NCBI GenBank assembly: GCA_011009095.1
Contig: VTPC01091320.1
Location: 51,774 to 115,773 of the forward strand
Direction of reading: 5' to 3'
DNA: 64,000 bases
DNA from: Ignelater luminosus
Lineage: Eukaryota > Arthropoda > Insecta > Coleoptera > Elateridae
The notes beneath the pieces are model-generated. The model worked only from the letters and a program-made list of their open reading frames with translations, ran no database searches and was not told the origin of the DNA. Each line of letters begins with the position of its first letter. Positions within the stretch are counted from its first letter, which is position 1. Shown here in pieces: positions 49,701 through 63,499 of the stretch. Both the position numbers and the translations under genes were made by a program.

Positions 49701-52700
49701 TTCATACAAAATTTATAGCTAACAGGAAAAAAAATGTACAATTATCCAAGGTTTTTTTGACAACTACCATTTATTATCACCCCACTAAAACTATATTAAA
49801 AAATTCTCATAACAGAGAAATTTTATAAATCCTCTTGAAAATTTCATTAATCTTCTAAAGCACGAGCTAATATTTCAACACTTATAATTCAAAGAATTAA
49901 TCCAACCAACCTTAAAATTCGGGACTTAAAACAAGACATTGTCGTCCGGCTGATCAAACAAATAAAACCAAAAAGTCATATTAAAAAGGTTAAACCGCAT
50001 CTAAAAGGATTCCTAAATAGCCAGTTGACATGATGACAAAAGGAATTTCCATTGTGTATTTTTCTTTAAGTCTATTTTTATTTGGTCGGCCTCCCGTGAA
50101 TTCTCATGATAAATTCCACCGTTTGCCCCATGCCCATCTGCGAGCACGGTAATTAAAACCTTTTTTGACTCGACTATAATAAAAATCATTTTAAAAAATA
50201 TTAATGTTGGTGGAAATTATAATTAATAATAATCTTCTGGAGGCGTATGTTTTGAATATAATCAATAAAATTAAAACAAGAATATTGTTGAGAAATATAA
50301 AATTTAATAATTATTATTACAGTTCAATGGAGCTGGAATGTTTCAGTTCTTGACCTTTATTAAGGTTAACACCCGATAAATGTTCTTTACTTGCTTTAAT
50401 CATCTTATAGAAATGAAACATACATTTTAAACCTCTTGAATACGCATCATCGAAGGCTCTCGGAAATTTATTCAAAATATAAAAAAATGTTATAAATTAA
50501 TACCATACTTACCAAAGGTATCTATTATATTAAAACAGCAACGTAATGGTAAAAATTATCTATGTATTGTCTGATTAACAAGCTTTGGTCTAGAAAGTTC
50601 TAAAATGAATCATCCTTCCTCTGCTCTATGTGACACAATTGCTCAGTTACTTACTGTAATTAAATCAAAATGAAAAAAACTTTAAAAACTGTGGACAAAA
50701 TACCAGCAAAGATGTGGTTGCTCAAAATGGTCTTAAAGAAATTTTTATTTTCTTTTGGAAATTTTAAAAGCTTTTTCTTTAGACAGACTCTGCTTATTGT
50801 TAAGTTGGGAGGAAATCAAAATTTGCAATAATGTTGTATGGTAGATCAAAACAATGAACAATAAAGGCAACTAGAGAAAAATCAAAAATTCTGATAAATT
50901 AAGAAAGATTAGTTTTAAAATGTTTTATAAGATTGATATGGTATTGATCACGAACAAAAGCATTTTAGTTAGGTCCTCAAAGGCTACAAAAAGACCTTTG
51001 AGCAATGAAAAACTCTTATCTCGACAGATGAAATACAGACGTACCTTCAAAACTAAGAAAAATTGAAAATACTCGAAATGGTGATATTGAACAAAGATAT
51101 CATTTCATTTTCATTCTTCTGAGTAACAAATTAGGAATTTACAAAATGAGATTGCACAAGGGCAAGACCGATATTACGCTGGGAAAGGAGGATTTCTTTG
51201 AACAAATTCTGAACTACAACAAAGTACGCGCATTTTGGGGTTAAGTAAAAGGAAGTCCAATATGAAAAATTATGCAAAACCGAGGTTTTTGAAAATTATT
51301 ATTCCATTACGAACAGACTCAAAGTCCCAGAAATAATTTTGCGCAAGAATTATGTTGTACAAAAGACTGGTTGGTTATGGACAGATACTGGGTGCGTTTA
51401 CCATCGCGCTCAGAGCATACTGTGCACATCGAAAGCCATCGTGCTCGAACAACTATCTGTAGCGTTTGGAATCGCCGATTGTCGCAGATCAGATAAAATC
51501 GAGCATTCTCAATGTGCTCGAAGTACTACAACGAGCAACCGTGAGCATTGTGAACCAGGCATGCGCAATACCACAATCATCAGCTGTTCATCAGCGAAGG
51601 AATTAGCTGCATTTCTAACCTTGATAATTTTTCTGCGTTGCTATAACGTGTGTATTTTTTTACGTAAAGCTGCCCCTTATATTTCAAAACAAGCTCTACA
51701 CTGGTTTGTTTACTGCATGGTTTAACTGTGCTATGATCAGCTGATCGCAAACTTTTCCAAATGCGTTTGGCATCGTTTAATGTGAAACCGGTCACGTGAT
51801 CGATATCCTTATCTATCTCCTCTAATCTCCGAGCGTGATGGCAAACGCACCCACTATGTTGCAAAGCACAATCATAGAAGAAATCGCAAGACAAAATGAT
51901 TAAAAAATTCTCAGAAATGGACAGCTAATATGGTATTTATCAACCTACCACGAGTTTTTGTGACAGTATTATTCAGCACTGTCAACTGTACATAAGTATT
52001 ACCTTGTTTACTGAAGTCTAGATGGTTCTGTTTGTTGTGTTAGCAATGGTAAATTTCTGCCATACTGGCAAGAGAGCGTTTCGACTCTTTCCGAGCTTCT
52101 TCAGTAAAATTAGTAGCAAGACGTTGGTAGACACACATACCATCAGCATCGCTGGGTTGCTGTAGTTTGGATTTGATTGTATGGTACTCTTTTCGGTATG
52201 TAAAGCTAACTGAAATTGATTGACGACTACAAATGTCTTTCAGGACCTCACCTACACACGCATATTATAGAGGTGAAGTTCGGTACAGGTCCGCCCCTAG
52301 CCACCTGAACCGACTATGCTCCCCCCATCCTCTGTCCCTGACTGAGCTTGTTTTGTAACATGTGAGTGTGTAAAAAAGTAAAGAAATACTTTACAAAGTC
52401 AAACAATTTATTATCATTACATGTTTATGACAGAATTTTCAAAAACCAATGTCAATGTCAATGTCAAACGCCCGGCTCCCACTCAGCCATTGTACCAAAT
52501 GTGGGTTCTTTGTGATTGTACCTACTTTTCGAACCTGTAGACGTTTCGCATCTTAATTACGATAAATGCCAATAGCTGGCGTTGTTATGAGATAATTGAT
52601 AGAATAATTGACAAAGCCAGTTGATGCGAGACAAAGTACCGACACCAAACAAAAAACGATCGTAAATTGGTCTCATTAACGATTTTCTCTCCGCTAGAGG

Positions 52701-52859
52701 AGCTGTTATTCCACGTTAAATTTGACAGGTTTAAACGTCAGTTTATAAGTTTGAGGTTATTAAAATTTAAATTTTAGAAAAAAGCAGTTATTAATGCCTT
52801 GTTGTTGCGTATTCTTTATTCTTTGGAAAGTTTGAAAATTTCCGACAATCAAAAACAAG
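46751..52859. other. No gene confirmed
   Basis: Mostly AT-rich. Overlapping open frames at 51339-51725 (plus) and 51580-51894 (minus, 104 aa) lie in a CpG-richer patch but match no family I recognise. A short CAATGT tandem lies at 52448-52468. Confidence 0.35.
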
Positions 52860-52982
52860 ATGAGTGGTGAGCGTTATTCTTCACCTGAAGCACTCGTTGA
52901 CGCATTTAGGTATTTATTTATTTCTGAGGTACCAGCTAGCTTCAGATTGGAAAAAATGCTTCGAAAATTAGTTCGAGCGTAA
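52860..52982 (+). CDS. Possible small ORF or first coding exon (40 aa)
   Basis: The ATG in AAACAAGATGAG is a fair initiation context. It encodes MSGERYSSPEALVDAF, then stays open to a stop at 52980-52982. A possible donor, TTTAG|GTATTT, lies at about 52910, so this could be a first coding exon. The DNA just upstream (52700-52860) has the TTTGACAG / AACGTCAGTTT pairs often seen near insect promoters. No partner exon or family was recognised. Confidence 0.2.
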   Translation: MSGERYSSPEALVDAFRYLFISEVPASFRLEKMLRKLVRA

Positions 52983-55900
52983 GCAAAAGTGTGTTGATGC
53001 CAAGAACGAATATTTTGAAAAACAATAAAGCCATTCACTAAATTGTATCTGTGTTCTTCCTAATCATTTGCAGAAATTTTTCTAGCAAGCTTCGTACTGA
53101 TTAATGAGAATGAATGATAATGACGAGATCGCTGAATTTTCCGCCCTTTTGAACGTGCAAACCCTGCACACCCGATTAGAGCGGGCCTGGTTCGGTAGCA
53201 ACTAGTAACGGCAGACGGCAGCAGTGAAAAGAGACTTCAAAAGAAATCAAAAACCGAGAAAAAGCATACACCTAACGACAGTAATCCTACTTCTCCTCAA
53301 GGCAAAGACGTACTTGCTGGACCCGAGTGTCTACGACCCGAAGACGTAGGATAAACCCAACACCAAATTACCGTCGCAATGTTTGTAGATCTTCAGGTAT
53401 GAATCTGTATAGTGACGTGCATACAATAAGAGCATTGCTGTACAGAGAAATTGAAAATGGCAAACATACTTATGGAATCTTTATACATAAATGTAGACAG
53501 AAATCACAGAGACATCAAAAGGATATCCAATATAAATGGTATGTTGAAAAAACGACAAAGAGAAAAATGCAAAGTGGGAAAAACAATCTCTCATGATGAA
53601 AGAATTAAAAAAAAAGAATAATATGGTATGAGACAGCGCAACAAACATTAAGAGACGAGAAGATATCACTGGTTCAGAAGAACAGAGAAAAAGAAAAAAA
53701 CGAGAAAAAGAAGACAAAAGAAGTAAGGCAACGAAACGAACAGGAGGAAGTAGAACAGAGTTAACTAACATGATTGGGCCAAAAACAGAATACATAAAAT
53801 AAAATAGTAGAAGAAAGAAGGAGGGAGGTGAAAAAACTAAAATGATATCTCGGTTTAAAAATCCAAAATAGGTATCATACTTTAGAAGTCCGAATCTCCT
53901 CTTTTGCTCAATACTGGGTAATGCATTTCTTGTAAATTCTCATGATGCAAACTATTGTTCACTTTGGCAAAATTTCCTCTGGACAACCATATAGAGAGGA
54001 ATAGGTAAAAGTCCAAAAGGCAAATCTACTAATTATTAGTAGATCAAATGTGTGTTTTGCACAATAGATGGGTTGTCCAAAACACTAGTTCATCATAGGC
54101 AGCCTTGGGAGGAGATTATGTAAAACCAAATTACAAAAAAATCAACAATTCAATATAGACAAATACGAACTATATCACCTACCTTGGAATTTGAATTCCT
54201 AGAAGTAAGCTTCTGCGAAACAGGAGCTATTCGAGCAACAGTCAACGATAGCTATTTCGCCATTTTTCTATTGGGCTTTCACATTTTGTCTGTTATTAGA
54301 GATTTCTGTTTGTTGTCGGATCAAAAAGTAAACTTCTGTGATTTTAGTTGATTTTTTAACGTCTTCGGATTCTGTTGTGTTTATAAAGAGGCATCCAAAT
54401 GGAATAGTGCCCTTTTATTCTATTTTAATATTAATATCTTTCAAAAATATAATCACGACGGTTTAGATACAATGCTTAGCGATCCTTAAAAACGTCCAGA
54501 GGAAACATTTAGCGCCAGATATTATTTTCTTTCTTTTCGATCATGTTCAAAATCAATAGTTTACTTGTGTAATGTTGACACTATAAAGAGCAGATCTCTC
54601 TATTTTGGGATGCAAGGTTCTCTTTTAAAAATAGCATGTTAGATCACTAAAAACGATTTTGCTATAATGAGTGCAAACTTAAGTTTGACAAAAACTATTT
54701 TACATCGACATGTCTAGAAATTTAATACACAGAGAAAAAGAAAAAATGAGTGAGTGTGATACAATGGTTACTGAACACTTGACCAATTCTAATGCGTCGA
54801 TGAATCATATTTCTGAAAATAACTAGTAAAAGACACTTAAAAATCGTTATTTTGAATCAAATCATCAAGTATGCAACATTGGATTTTGCTAAATCAGAAC
54901 CAAAAATATGTTCTCAAGAATTCCAGAATTTGCCAAACCCTCACAGTTCGTTTTAAATAAATCTTTTATTCTTATAACCAAATAAATAAGAGTTTAGATC
55001 ATCTACCACTCCTCAATCATTATTAAAATAATAATTGAAAACGTTATTGCAATAATTTCTGTGTGACCCTGGTAGTAAATAATAATTCAGCGAACTTGAA
55101 AACCTATAATTATTGCGGTATTCTCTTTATTCAACAATAGGTGAATACCGAATAGATCGAATTGTAATTTGATATTGGAATAATAAAAATTTTAAATAAT
55201 CGTTGAAAGTAAAAGTAAATAACAATAATGTTTGTCTAGGAAAATATCGGGTGCCCACGATTTTAACATTACAATACCAAAGTATAATAAAAGGATTCGT
55301 TGTAGACGACCTTTAATACTACAACAAAAACTAACACACATTTATCTCGAAACACTATCGCGTCGCAACTCTCCGAATGATTCATCTTTTATTACAATAA
55401 TATTAAAATTCTAAACAACACATAAACGAGAAGAGACAAAGCATAAATATCTTTGTCTTATCAGTTTGATTTTTTCCTTTTTAATTTACTATTTTACAGA
55501 TACTGTGTATTATTTTAAGCTGAGAGGTTATTGAAACAATAGCAAAATCTTATGCTGACTTATCTCAAAGAGCGAATTAATTTAGGAAATCAAAAATGAT
55601 AAGAATTTTTTAAATTGTTAATAAGTAAATTGATTTGATTGTTAGTAGTTTTTGTTTCAGCTTTATACTACGCTTAGCAAATACATAACTTGAATTCACT
55701 AATTCATCTGATTGACAAGTTAAAGTCCTATTGATATGAAAACATTTCGTTGCGTTAATAATTTACTGCCAACAAGTCTTGAAGTAATTTTAATGAAGGT
55801 TAGAATGATGAAAGAAGAATTATTATAGTTGTGTCTAGACAGAAAGGATTGAATGCATTTCTTTAGAACAAACACATGTTTACGTTTCTACTGCAATCAT

Positions 55901-56883
55901 AATTATTATACTTTACTTCCATTATTAATTTCCTTTATTTTATAAGTTTACAGTTACAATTTCTTTTTATCAAAAAGAGACAGAAAGGTTAGAATCTAAT
56001 TACCTATAGGTAGTCTAATTTTAGACAGAAATTATCTAATAGCGCATTTGATCTTTTCCCAAAATTATTCAATTGAAAGTTTCATTTTGTTACGACAAAG
56101 TGCCTAAAGAGAAAATAACGTGGCAGTACACTCAATTAAAATAAAAAGTAATTCAAGTATAATGAAATGCATGCCCACACTGCAAAGGTTTTATTTTGAC
56201 GAACATCTTTTCTTGGTCTTGGTTCGAGTCTCAAAGTTCAAGTTTCAAATTTCATAACGGAAAAATAACCTACGATTGAAAATGAAAATTAAAAAACATT
56301 TAGGCCTTTGGGAGTTTGACATTTCAGATAAATCAAATCAGTAGTTAATTTTAACATAGCTATAATGTACTAGGCATGCTGGGTCAGTTTCCCAAAACTC
56401 TTTTCTAACAAGCCAAAACAAGCCAAACATGTTTATCGGTTTATAAAATGGATTTTGTGAATTTCTAGAAACATACAGAAGGAAAGCTTGTTGTACCGAA
56501 CAGCGTTAACACTTTACCGAACCTGTTGGAGCCAATGGAAAACGAACCACGCTCAAAAGGGCATTTGAATTTTGTTCCATTGGAATAGCTTTGACTAATT
56601 CATGTACAAGTCTGAACCTCGCAGCAATGACCAGTTATCTAATAAAAAATCTTCCTCAGTGATCTTAAGATTTGTAAAAGCGACAATATTGTAGGTATTT
56701 GTAGTACAATGAAAAAGACGTAGACCAGTATTTCTCATACTGGAAATCGCGAATATCCTCTAATAGGACTAACTATAAATAAACACCAAGCACTGCCTTT
56801 GCCATTGCTTCTTTCGTTCCTTCACCAATCAAAGGAAGCATCTCACAACCCTCTCGATTCCAATTTGGATCACATCACTGCTA
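52983..56883. other. No gene confirmed
   Basis: A-rich, Lys-coding debris at about 53480-53800 may be LINE-derived. The remainder is AT-rich without recognisable frames. Confidence 0.35.
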
Positions 56884-58178
56884 CGAGGGTGGTCTGAAAA
56901 GTTTCCGACCTAACAAAGATACAAGACATGTTTTCTGAAAATTTTTTTTTATTTTTCAACATAGTCTCCTTGTAACTCTACACACTTCTCCCAGCGATGC
57001 TCCCATCTCTGTAACCCGTCCAAATAGTACTCGGCATTTTTCTCTGCAAAATAATTGTTCACGAAGGTGATTGCCTCTTCATTTGACGAAAATCTTTGTC
57101 CTCCGAGCGCAATTTTTAGATGAGGGAACAAAAAGAAGTCACTTGGGGCTAGATCTGGTGAGTAAGGCGGATGGTCAAGCAGTTCAAACAGTAATTCGTG
57201 GATTTTCGCCATGGCAACCGCTGAGGTGGGAGACGGTGCGTTGTCTTGGTGAAACAGGATTTTCTTTTTCTGCAAATGTGGCCGTTTTTTCGCAAGTTCT
57301 GCCTTCAGCTTGTCAAGTAATGATGCATAGTATGCTCCTGTAATGGGTTTTCCTTTTTGAAGATAATCGATTAAAATAACTCCATGACTATCCCAAAAAA
57401 CAGTCGCCATCACTTTCCCAGCCGAAAAAACAGTTTTTGCTTTTTTTTGGAGCCGGTTCCCCCTTTGCAGTTCACTGTTTGGACTATATTTTTGTTTCGG
57501 GCGTATAATGGTGTATCCGAGTTTCATCTACAGTAATTAATCGGCGCCAAAACTCGGATTTATTTCGCCTAAACTGCGCCAAAAGAGCGTTGGAAAGATT
57601 CATTCGAACACGTTTTTGGTCTAACGTGAGCAAACGCGACACCCAACGCGCGGACAGCTTTCTCATGCCTAAATGTTGATTTAATATGTGACAAACACGT
57701 TCTTTTGACATGTTCATAACCTCTGCTATCTCTCTCACTTTAATTCGGCGGTCGTCTAGCACCATTTGGTGAACTTTGGCGATGTTTTCGTCGGTAGTTG
57801 CAGTTTTTGGACGTCCCGAACGTTCATCGTCTCCCAAGCTCTTACGGCCACGTTTAAATCCAGCAGCCCAAAATTTCACTGTGGTAAATGATGGTGCAGA
57901 GTCCCCATACACAGAATCCAACTCATCTTTTATTTGCGAAGGCGTATTGCCTTTCAAAAACAAATATTTAATGACAGCTCGATACTCGATTTTGTCCATT
58001 TTCACAAAAAAAACTCACATCAACTCACTCAAACGACTGTTACATAAAAACTGCGCGTCCAAAATGGCTGAAACTTTGGTTAGTAACTGTCAACAGATGA
58101 ACAACGAAATTCAGTAGCTTTTATTTACGAGTGCTGCGATCTTCACGTTGAGATCGGAAATTTTTCAGACCACCCTCG
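56884..58178 (-). mobile_element. mariner element, second copy, 1295 bp
   Basis: Has the same terminal repeats (CGAGGGTGGTCTGAAAAG) and TA flanks (56882-56883, 58179-58180) as the copy at 28644. The two copies differ at only a few percent of positions by eye, pointing to recent activity of this family. The transposase frame is broken. Confidence 0.95.
56949..58005 (-). pseudogene. mariner transposase, broken copy
   Basis: It is near-identical to the open transposase at 28711-29763. The T run at 57441-57448 is one base longer than in the intact copy, which shifts the frame. Just upstream in the protein, the codons for Gln in KIQS and Trp in QWTA are both stops, and VDETW reads VDETR. The N-terminal 173 residues and the C-terminal 190 or so remain open separately, with D254 and D289 still present. 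It is inactive as a single protein. Confidence 0.92.
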
Positions 58179-59349
58179 TACTCTTCCCATCACAACACGC
58201 CGACCAATCAACTATCCTCATCAAAATAAGTTTTCTGTTACAGTCACAAATTAAATATGTCAAGTCAAAGTTTAGTTGGTTAAACAGAATCAAGTCAAAT
58301 CAGATTTTTTAGAAGTGCTCCGGCACTTTGATCTAGAATTTAACTTGATCGGTTTGCACTCCCAGCGATGTAGCAACCAAGGTCTAGGATAAAGTCTAGG
58401 AAGGAATAGATCAGCGCCGGTCTCAATCGTCAAATTATTTTATGTGCATATCGTAACATAGGCATCAAAATTAGCCTTTTAAGGTGTCCGATTGTCTTAA
58501 TCCGGCCCTGGTAGTAACGTTTTCATAATGCTAGGTTCAAAAATCAAAGACCATATACTATCATGAAAACAACTTTAATTGGCGCCCAATTTGGGGTTTG
58601 TGACGAGTTTCAACCTCACGTTGAGAGCAAACTAAAGATGTTGGAGGCAAGCATTTTGGCGTAAAAGACTGAAATTTGACATATATTCTAGTTGGACACA
58701 CATGAAGAAAACGTTTATGAATTCTATAAATTCTCAGTGCATTATTTCTATTTAATTAACTAACATGCTGTGTGTAGATATTAATTTGGCAAGAAACATA
58801 CTACTCGGCTTCATTGAGCTCATTCGAATAAGAAACTTTCTCGTCCATAAAGGTAGCATAAATAAAAAGAAAAGGTTTGAGTTGTCTGCTGTGTATTTTC
58901 AAATAAAAATCAACTGCTAATTCTAGGATTACTTAGGTATGTTTTTGAAAAGTCAAAATGCATACTGTATGGACTGCAGGCTTAAAAAACTACGAAAACA
59001 ACAGAGTCGAGTACATAAGACCGTGGAGTAAAACCGTGACAAACTCAGAAGAAACAAATTTACAGCTGTTCAGATCAGATTGGCTGTCTTTTGTTCAGAG
59101 TTTGGCCTCACAAGAGTAGCTAATTTCAACATTGTAGCCGAAACAAATTTGGAAGACACTGGTGTAGACCACACTTTAATCAAATCATTCGATTAAAGTC
59201 ATAAGAGTGTTCTATGATGTGATTGCGCACTTCATTGGTCGAATCAGCAGAAATTTCTACTACTTGCAGTTTCAGTTCGCTTTGGTCTGGAAGTATTTAA
59301 GTCTTTAATACGAATTTTCCTCTCTTACTGAAATAGAACAATGTAATCA
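58179..59349. other. No gene seen
   Basis: AT-rich. A primer-site-like sequence lies at 58579-58598 (see findings). Confidence 0.35.
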
Positions 59350-60120
59350 TAATAAATAAAACTGCAGAGAGGAATAAGACAAGGAGACTCTATCTTCCCC
59401 AAAGTTTTTACTTTGGCTCTTGAAGACATGTTCAGAACATTAGAATAGGAAGATAAAGGAGTAATAATAGATGGCGAGACACTGAACCACTTGAGATTTG
59501 CAAATGATGTCACGTTAATAGTAAATAGCAAAGAAGAACTGCGGGAAATGCTATTAGACTTGAACACAAGATCGAAAGAAATCGAACTAAAGATAAATCT
59601 GGGAAAAACTAAATACCTAACCAACGAACTTGAAGACAACTATGATAAAATCACTCTAGACAATAAAAATATAGAGAAGATTGAATTGTGTATACATATA
59701 GGACAAAAAATTGATCAAAACAGAACCGAATTGGGTAGAAGAATTTCTTTAGCCTGGGCAGCATTTGGATGATTATAAACAGTTTTTAAATCCAATATAC
59801 CAAATACACTAAAGGCAAAAACTTTCTATCAGAAACATGGGCTTACAACCAGAGCATAATTGCCATGTTAAAATGGAATTGGACGGGACATATAGGAAAA
59901 ATGAGAGATAACCGATGGACAAAACGAATTGTTCAGTGGCGATCGAAAGCACACAAGAGAACTAGAGACAGACCTCAAACCAGATAGACTGATGACATCA
60001 AAATAATAGTGGGGACACGATTGGATGCAAAAAACAAGGCTTACATACGACGATGGATGAAATGGGCTGCTGCTGATGATGATGATGATGATGATGAATC
60101 ATAAATACGCTTTAAGGCCA
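59350..60120 (+). mobile_element. 5'-truncated LINE fragment with microsatellite tail
   Basis: Begins inside the reverse transcriptase (RGIRQGDSIFPKVFTLALED). It continues through LRFANDVTLIVNSKEEL (59491-), where the catalytic FADD reads FAND. Then come NLGKTKYLTN and RRISLAWAAFG, which are typical RT-to-thumb motifs. The C-terminal tail follows: KWNWTGHIGKMRDNRWTKR, then RPQTR and DDIKI. It ends in a GAT microsatellite (about 60073-60099), a common LINE 3' end. Loss of the second catalytic Asp and several frame breaks mean it is inactive. Confidence 0.82.
60070..60100. repeat. (GAT)n microsatellite at LINE 3' end
   Basis: About nine GAT units after GCTGCT, directly following the LINE tail. 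Confidence 0.9.
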
Positions 60121-63100
60121 CCGTCAAATGTTAACTAACGAAGTTAGTTTTCTGAGTAAAACATTTTCATTTCTTCTTCTTTCTATTCGTTTAGCTGAGC
60201 TTGCTCCAACCGTAACTCGAATTCTTTTTGATTCCTCAAGCTATCCTTCAGAGTGTAGTCTGTTTTTGTCTTTTGTTCCTTACGAAATAACATTTGTAAA
60301 TGTATTAAGTATGTGAGCAGATTAGCCATAGGAGAGCTTTTTTTTCTTATAGGACTTTACATGAGGGAGAAAAACCATCGGTACTTCCAGTCTAAGAAGA
60401 TATTCAGTTGATAAGAACTCAAAACGGAATGTGTTATAAGAGCTCGAAACACGACGTCAGATAAGAGATAAAACTGAGCAGTCAGACGGCTAAAAATGAA
60501 CAGATGCTCGATCGTTTTTCTTTGCCTTTTCTCGGCTCCATAAGATTGCGCCAGTTCTCTCTTAGTCAGTCTACTGATGTGGTGCGTAAAATTGTAATGC
60601 CTACGGTAAACTCTATGAATTCTTGAGATTTTTGAATATGTAATAAAAATCTCAAACCATCCATAGGTAACTCCGGTATGGATTTTTATTTTATAGTTGC
60701 ATCATCATAAATTGTAAATTCGAATTTATAATTTGATGTTGAATAAAAAATTTATTTTCAAAACTTTGTAATTATAAAGAATAAAATAAGGTAGAAGGCT
60801 AGAGCGTCAAACCAAGAATAATCAAGAATTCAAACGACAAGTGCTGATTGTTCTGTGCAACAAATTCTTTATTTGCGTTTTTGGAAGCACCGCATATAGG
60901 TACGCTAGTGCCCACCCTACCAATAATAATCAACTGGAAAAGTTAAACCACTTTATTATAAATAACAGAAGAAGGTCGTAAATAAGTAGGTTCTAAATAA
61001 TCTTTGCGAATATATTTTTAAAGATCTAAAAATTAGAGTAATCGTAGAATTCTGAGAAGGCCAACATACAGGTGAATTGTTAACACTTGAATAAAAATTA
61101 AAAAAAAAACAAAAAAAGTAAAAAATTTACATGAATTGAAGAGAGTTGATAATGCTTTTAAATCAAGACCATAATATCGATTGGTTACAAAAACAACTAC
61201 AGGTAAGTTCTTATTATTTACCTTTATATAAAAAAGACGCATTCACAATCAACGTTTTAATAAGAAAATTCCTTCTGTTGGTATATTTATAGAACAAACC
61301 TTGTATTCTAAAGAACTTGATGTTCTGTAAATCTTCTTTTAATTAGTAAGGAAAACAAAATTGAAATTATTTTTGTTCCTAACTACTAGTAATAATTTAT
61401 TTATGTAATTTAGTGTTAAACAAGTTTTTCCAGACAAGAATTATTAAATTACACACACGAAGCGCATATACTATGCACACACATTTGAGTGCATTAAAAT
61501 TGTAAATATTTAAACAGCGCTAAACTGAACTTGACATTTAAAAAGATTAACAGTGAACGAGTAGCAGCAAGTAGAAACGAAGTACTGCCATAAATAAAGT
61601 CGAACCACTTAAGGTAAGTGCATTTGTTTAAAACAAAAACAGTACGACCGAAAAGCCATTTGATCTGCATATCTTCTCGATTACTATACGGAGGGCTGTA
61701 ATGACTGGGGAAAAAATGTAAGTTTTTATGATAACTTGAATTACGAGATACAGACTCTACACAAGATCATTAAAAGTCATCCATCCATCCGGTGCTTTGC
61801 GATAACGACTAAAGTGCATAAAATAAAAGCCGAAGAATTCCGGGGACCAATTATAAAAATGAGTCTATATGGAAAGGCACAACATAACAACAACACAACT
61901 AACCGGATATTCCAAGTCTGCTGATAAAAGCCGCAGACCACTTAGACGAACATGCAGAAGTACTTTCTAAACAGACACTTCGAAGGGTATTCTGGCGCCG
62001 TTCCGATGTCTCATTCCACTATACCGACAACTGTCTCTTCCTTTTATTATAACAGAATCGGCTAACTTTTTCTTACATTAGAAAACTAGGACGCTTCCCG
62101 TCTCTGTCTAAATAATGCAACTGGGAAGGAGTCGGCGCCAAAAATAAATTCGTGTTGCATTTTAAAAGTGAAGTATATATAAAGGTTTTTGTCATATAAA
62201 TACCTCTTAAAATTGACTTATAGTAATTTTAAAGTGGAAGGTAATTCTTTTCAAGGTATATGAGGTTTTAGTGTTTGTTGTGTTAAGTGGGTATCATAAA
62301 TAACAACATAAAGCAACATTTCAAAATATGAATAAAACGAATTATTTTAAATGAAGGGTACCGTTTTCAAAGTGCTACGCTGTGGGTTGGCGACTGACTC
62401 ATGGATTTTACCCCATAGGGTAAAATCGTTTTCTTCAATTTCTGTTGGCGCAAACAATTCGTGTTCATTTTAGTAGCTATGATATTATGTTTATTGTTTT
62501 ATTTGCGCTAGTAAATTGTTTTAAATTTAATTAATATAATTAATTAGCTTCATGTACCGTTAAAAAGGTCTCTAGCTTCACAAAACTGTTACAACGGAAG
62601 GAAATTAACTTCCCAAGTTTCATTTTTCATATTGAACATTGATTAAATGCAGTTGATCCGGTTAACAAACGTAATCTACAGATTTTCTATGATTATTAAG
62701 GTTAATACGTAAAACAGTAACGGCTGGTGGTCTGTCATTGAGGAAGGCAACATACAAAAATAATTTCATATTCAATAATCAGAACAATCTGAACCTGGAA
62801 ATATTGCTATAACAGTGTTATTTATTATTATTTCCACACTTATTTAGCACTATACACTACTATGAGGTTGGATGCATTCATATTCTAATCAGCAAGCAAG
62901 AACAAGATTGAATAGTTGTAATTCCATACAAAAGCATCTTTTGGAAAATTCACATAAAGGTCATTACATAGATACAAAATACCAATTTTTAGTCCAATAG
63001 AGCTTACAAAAGTCAAGTCAAAAGTTCTATTCAAGTTTGGATTTTTCCTATAGCGTTTGTTTTTTAAGTTTTCTTAAGTTAGGTTAGGTTAGCTTAACTT

Positions 63101-63499
63101 TGTAAACATAATAGTCGTAATTTAACGGAATGAAAGGGTAGTACAAAACCGACCGTGGTTTATACATAAGATGATATATATGACAATAAGAATCCATACT
63201 GGTAAAGTACATAAGATGGGCATAAGATACAGCCAAAACAAATTATTTTACATGGCTGTGATATATCAGCTAACATTGCTATTCACGAATAAAAGAAGCC
63301 CTTCGTGAGGCTGGAAAGTAGCACTAAGTCGCGCAATACAGTGAGGGATTTTAACTCTAAGTCTCACATGTGGAGATTCAAAATTAAGGAAGATCAGTGA
63401 TAAGAGTAGCTACTGCAGGTGCGAAGAAGCAACTTTTATAAAGGAAAACTTTCATTATCATTCTATCATAGCTTTAACTAGTTATACCACAAATACGAC
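60121..63499. other. No gene seen; one hAT-like end
   Basis: AT-rich. CAGTAACGGCTGGTGG at 62715, followed by AGGAAGGCAACA, repeats the left end of the candidate MITE at 37874. A 9-bp hairpin, ATTTTACCC/GGGTAAAAT, lies near 62407-62428. Confidence 0.35.

Noticed and set aside
51580-51894. 104-aa minus-strand open frame in a CpG-richer patch
   Set aside because: It overlaps another open frame of similar length, has no recognised motif and no clear splice or promoter context.
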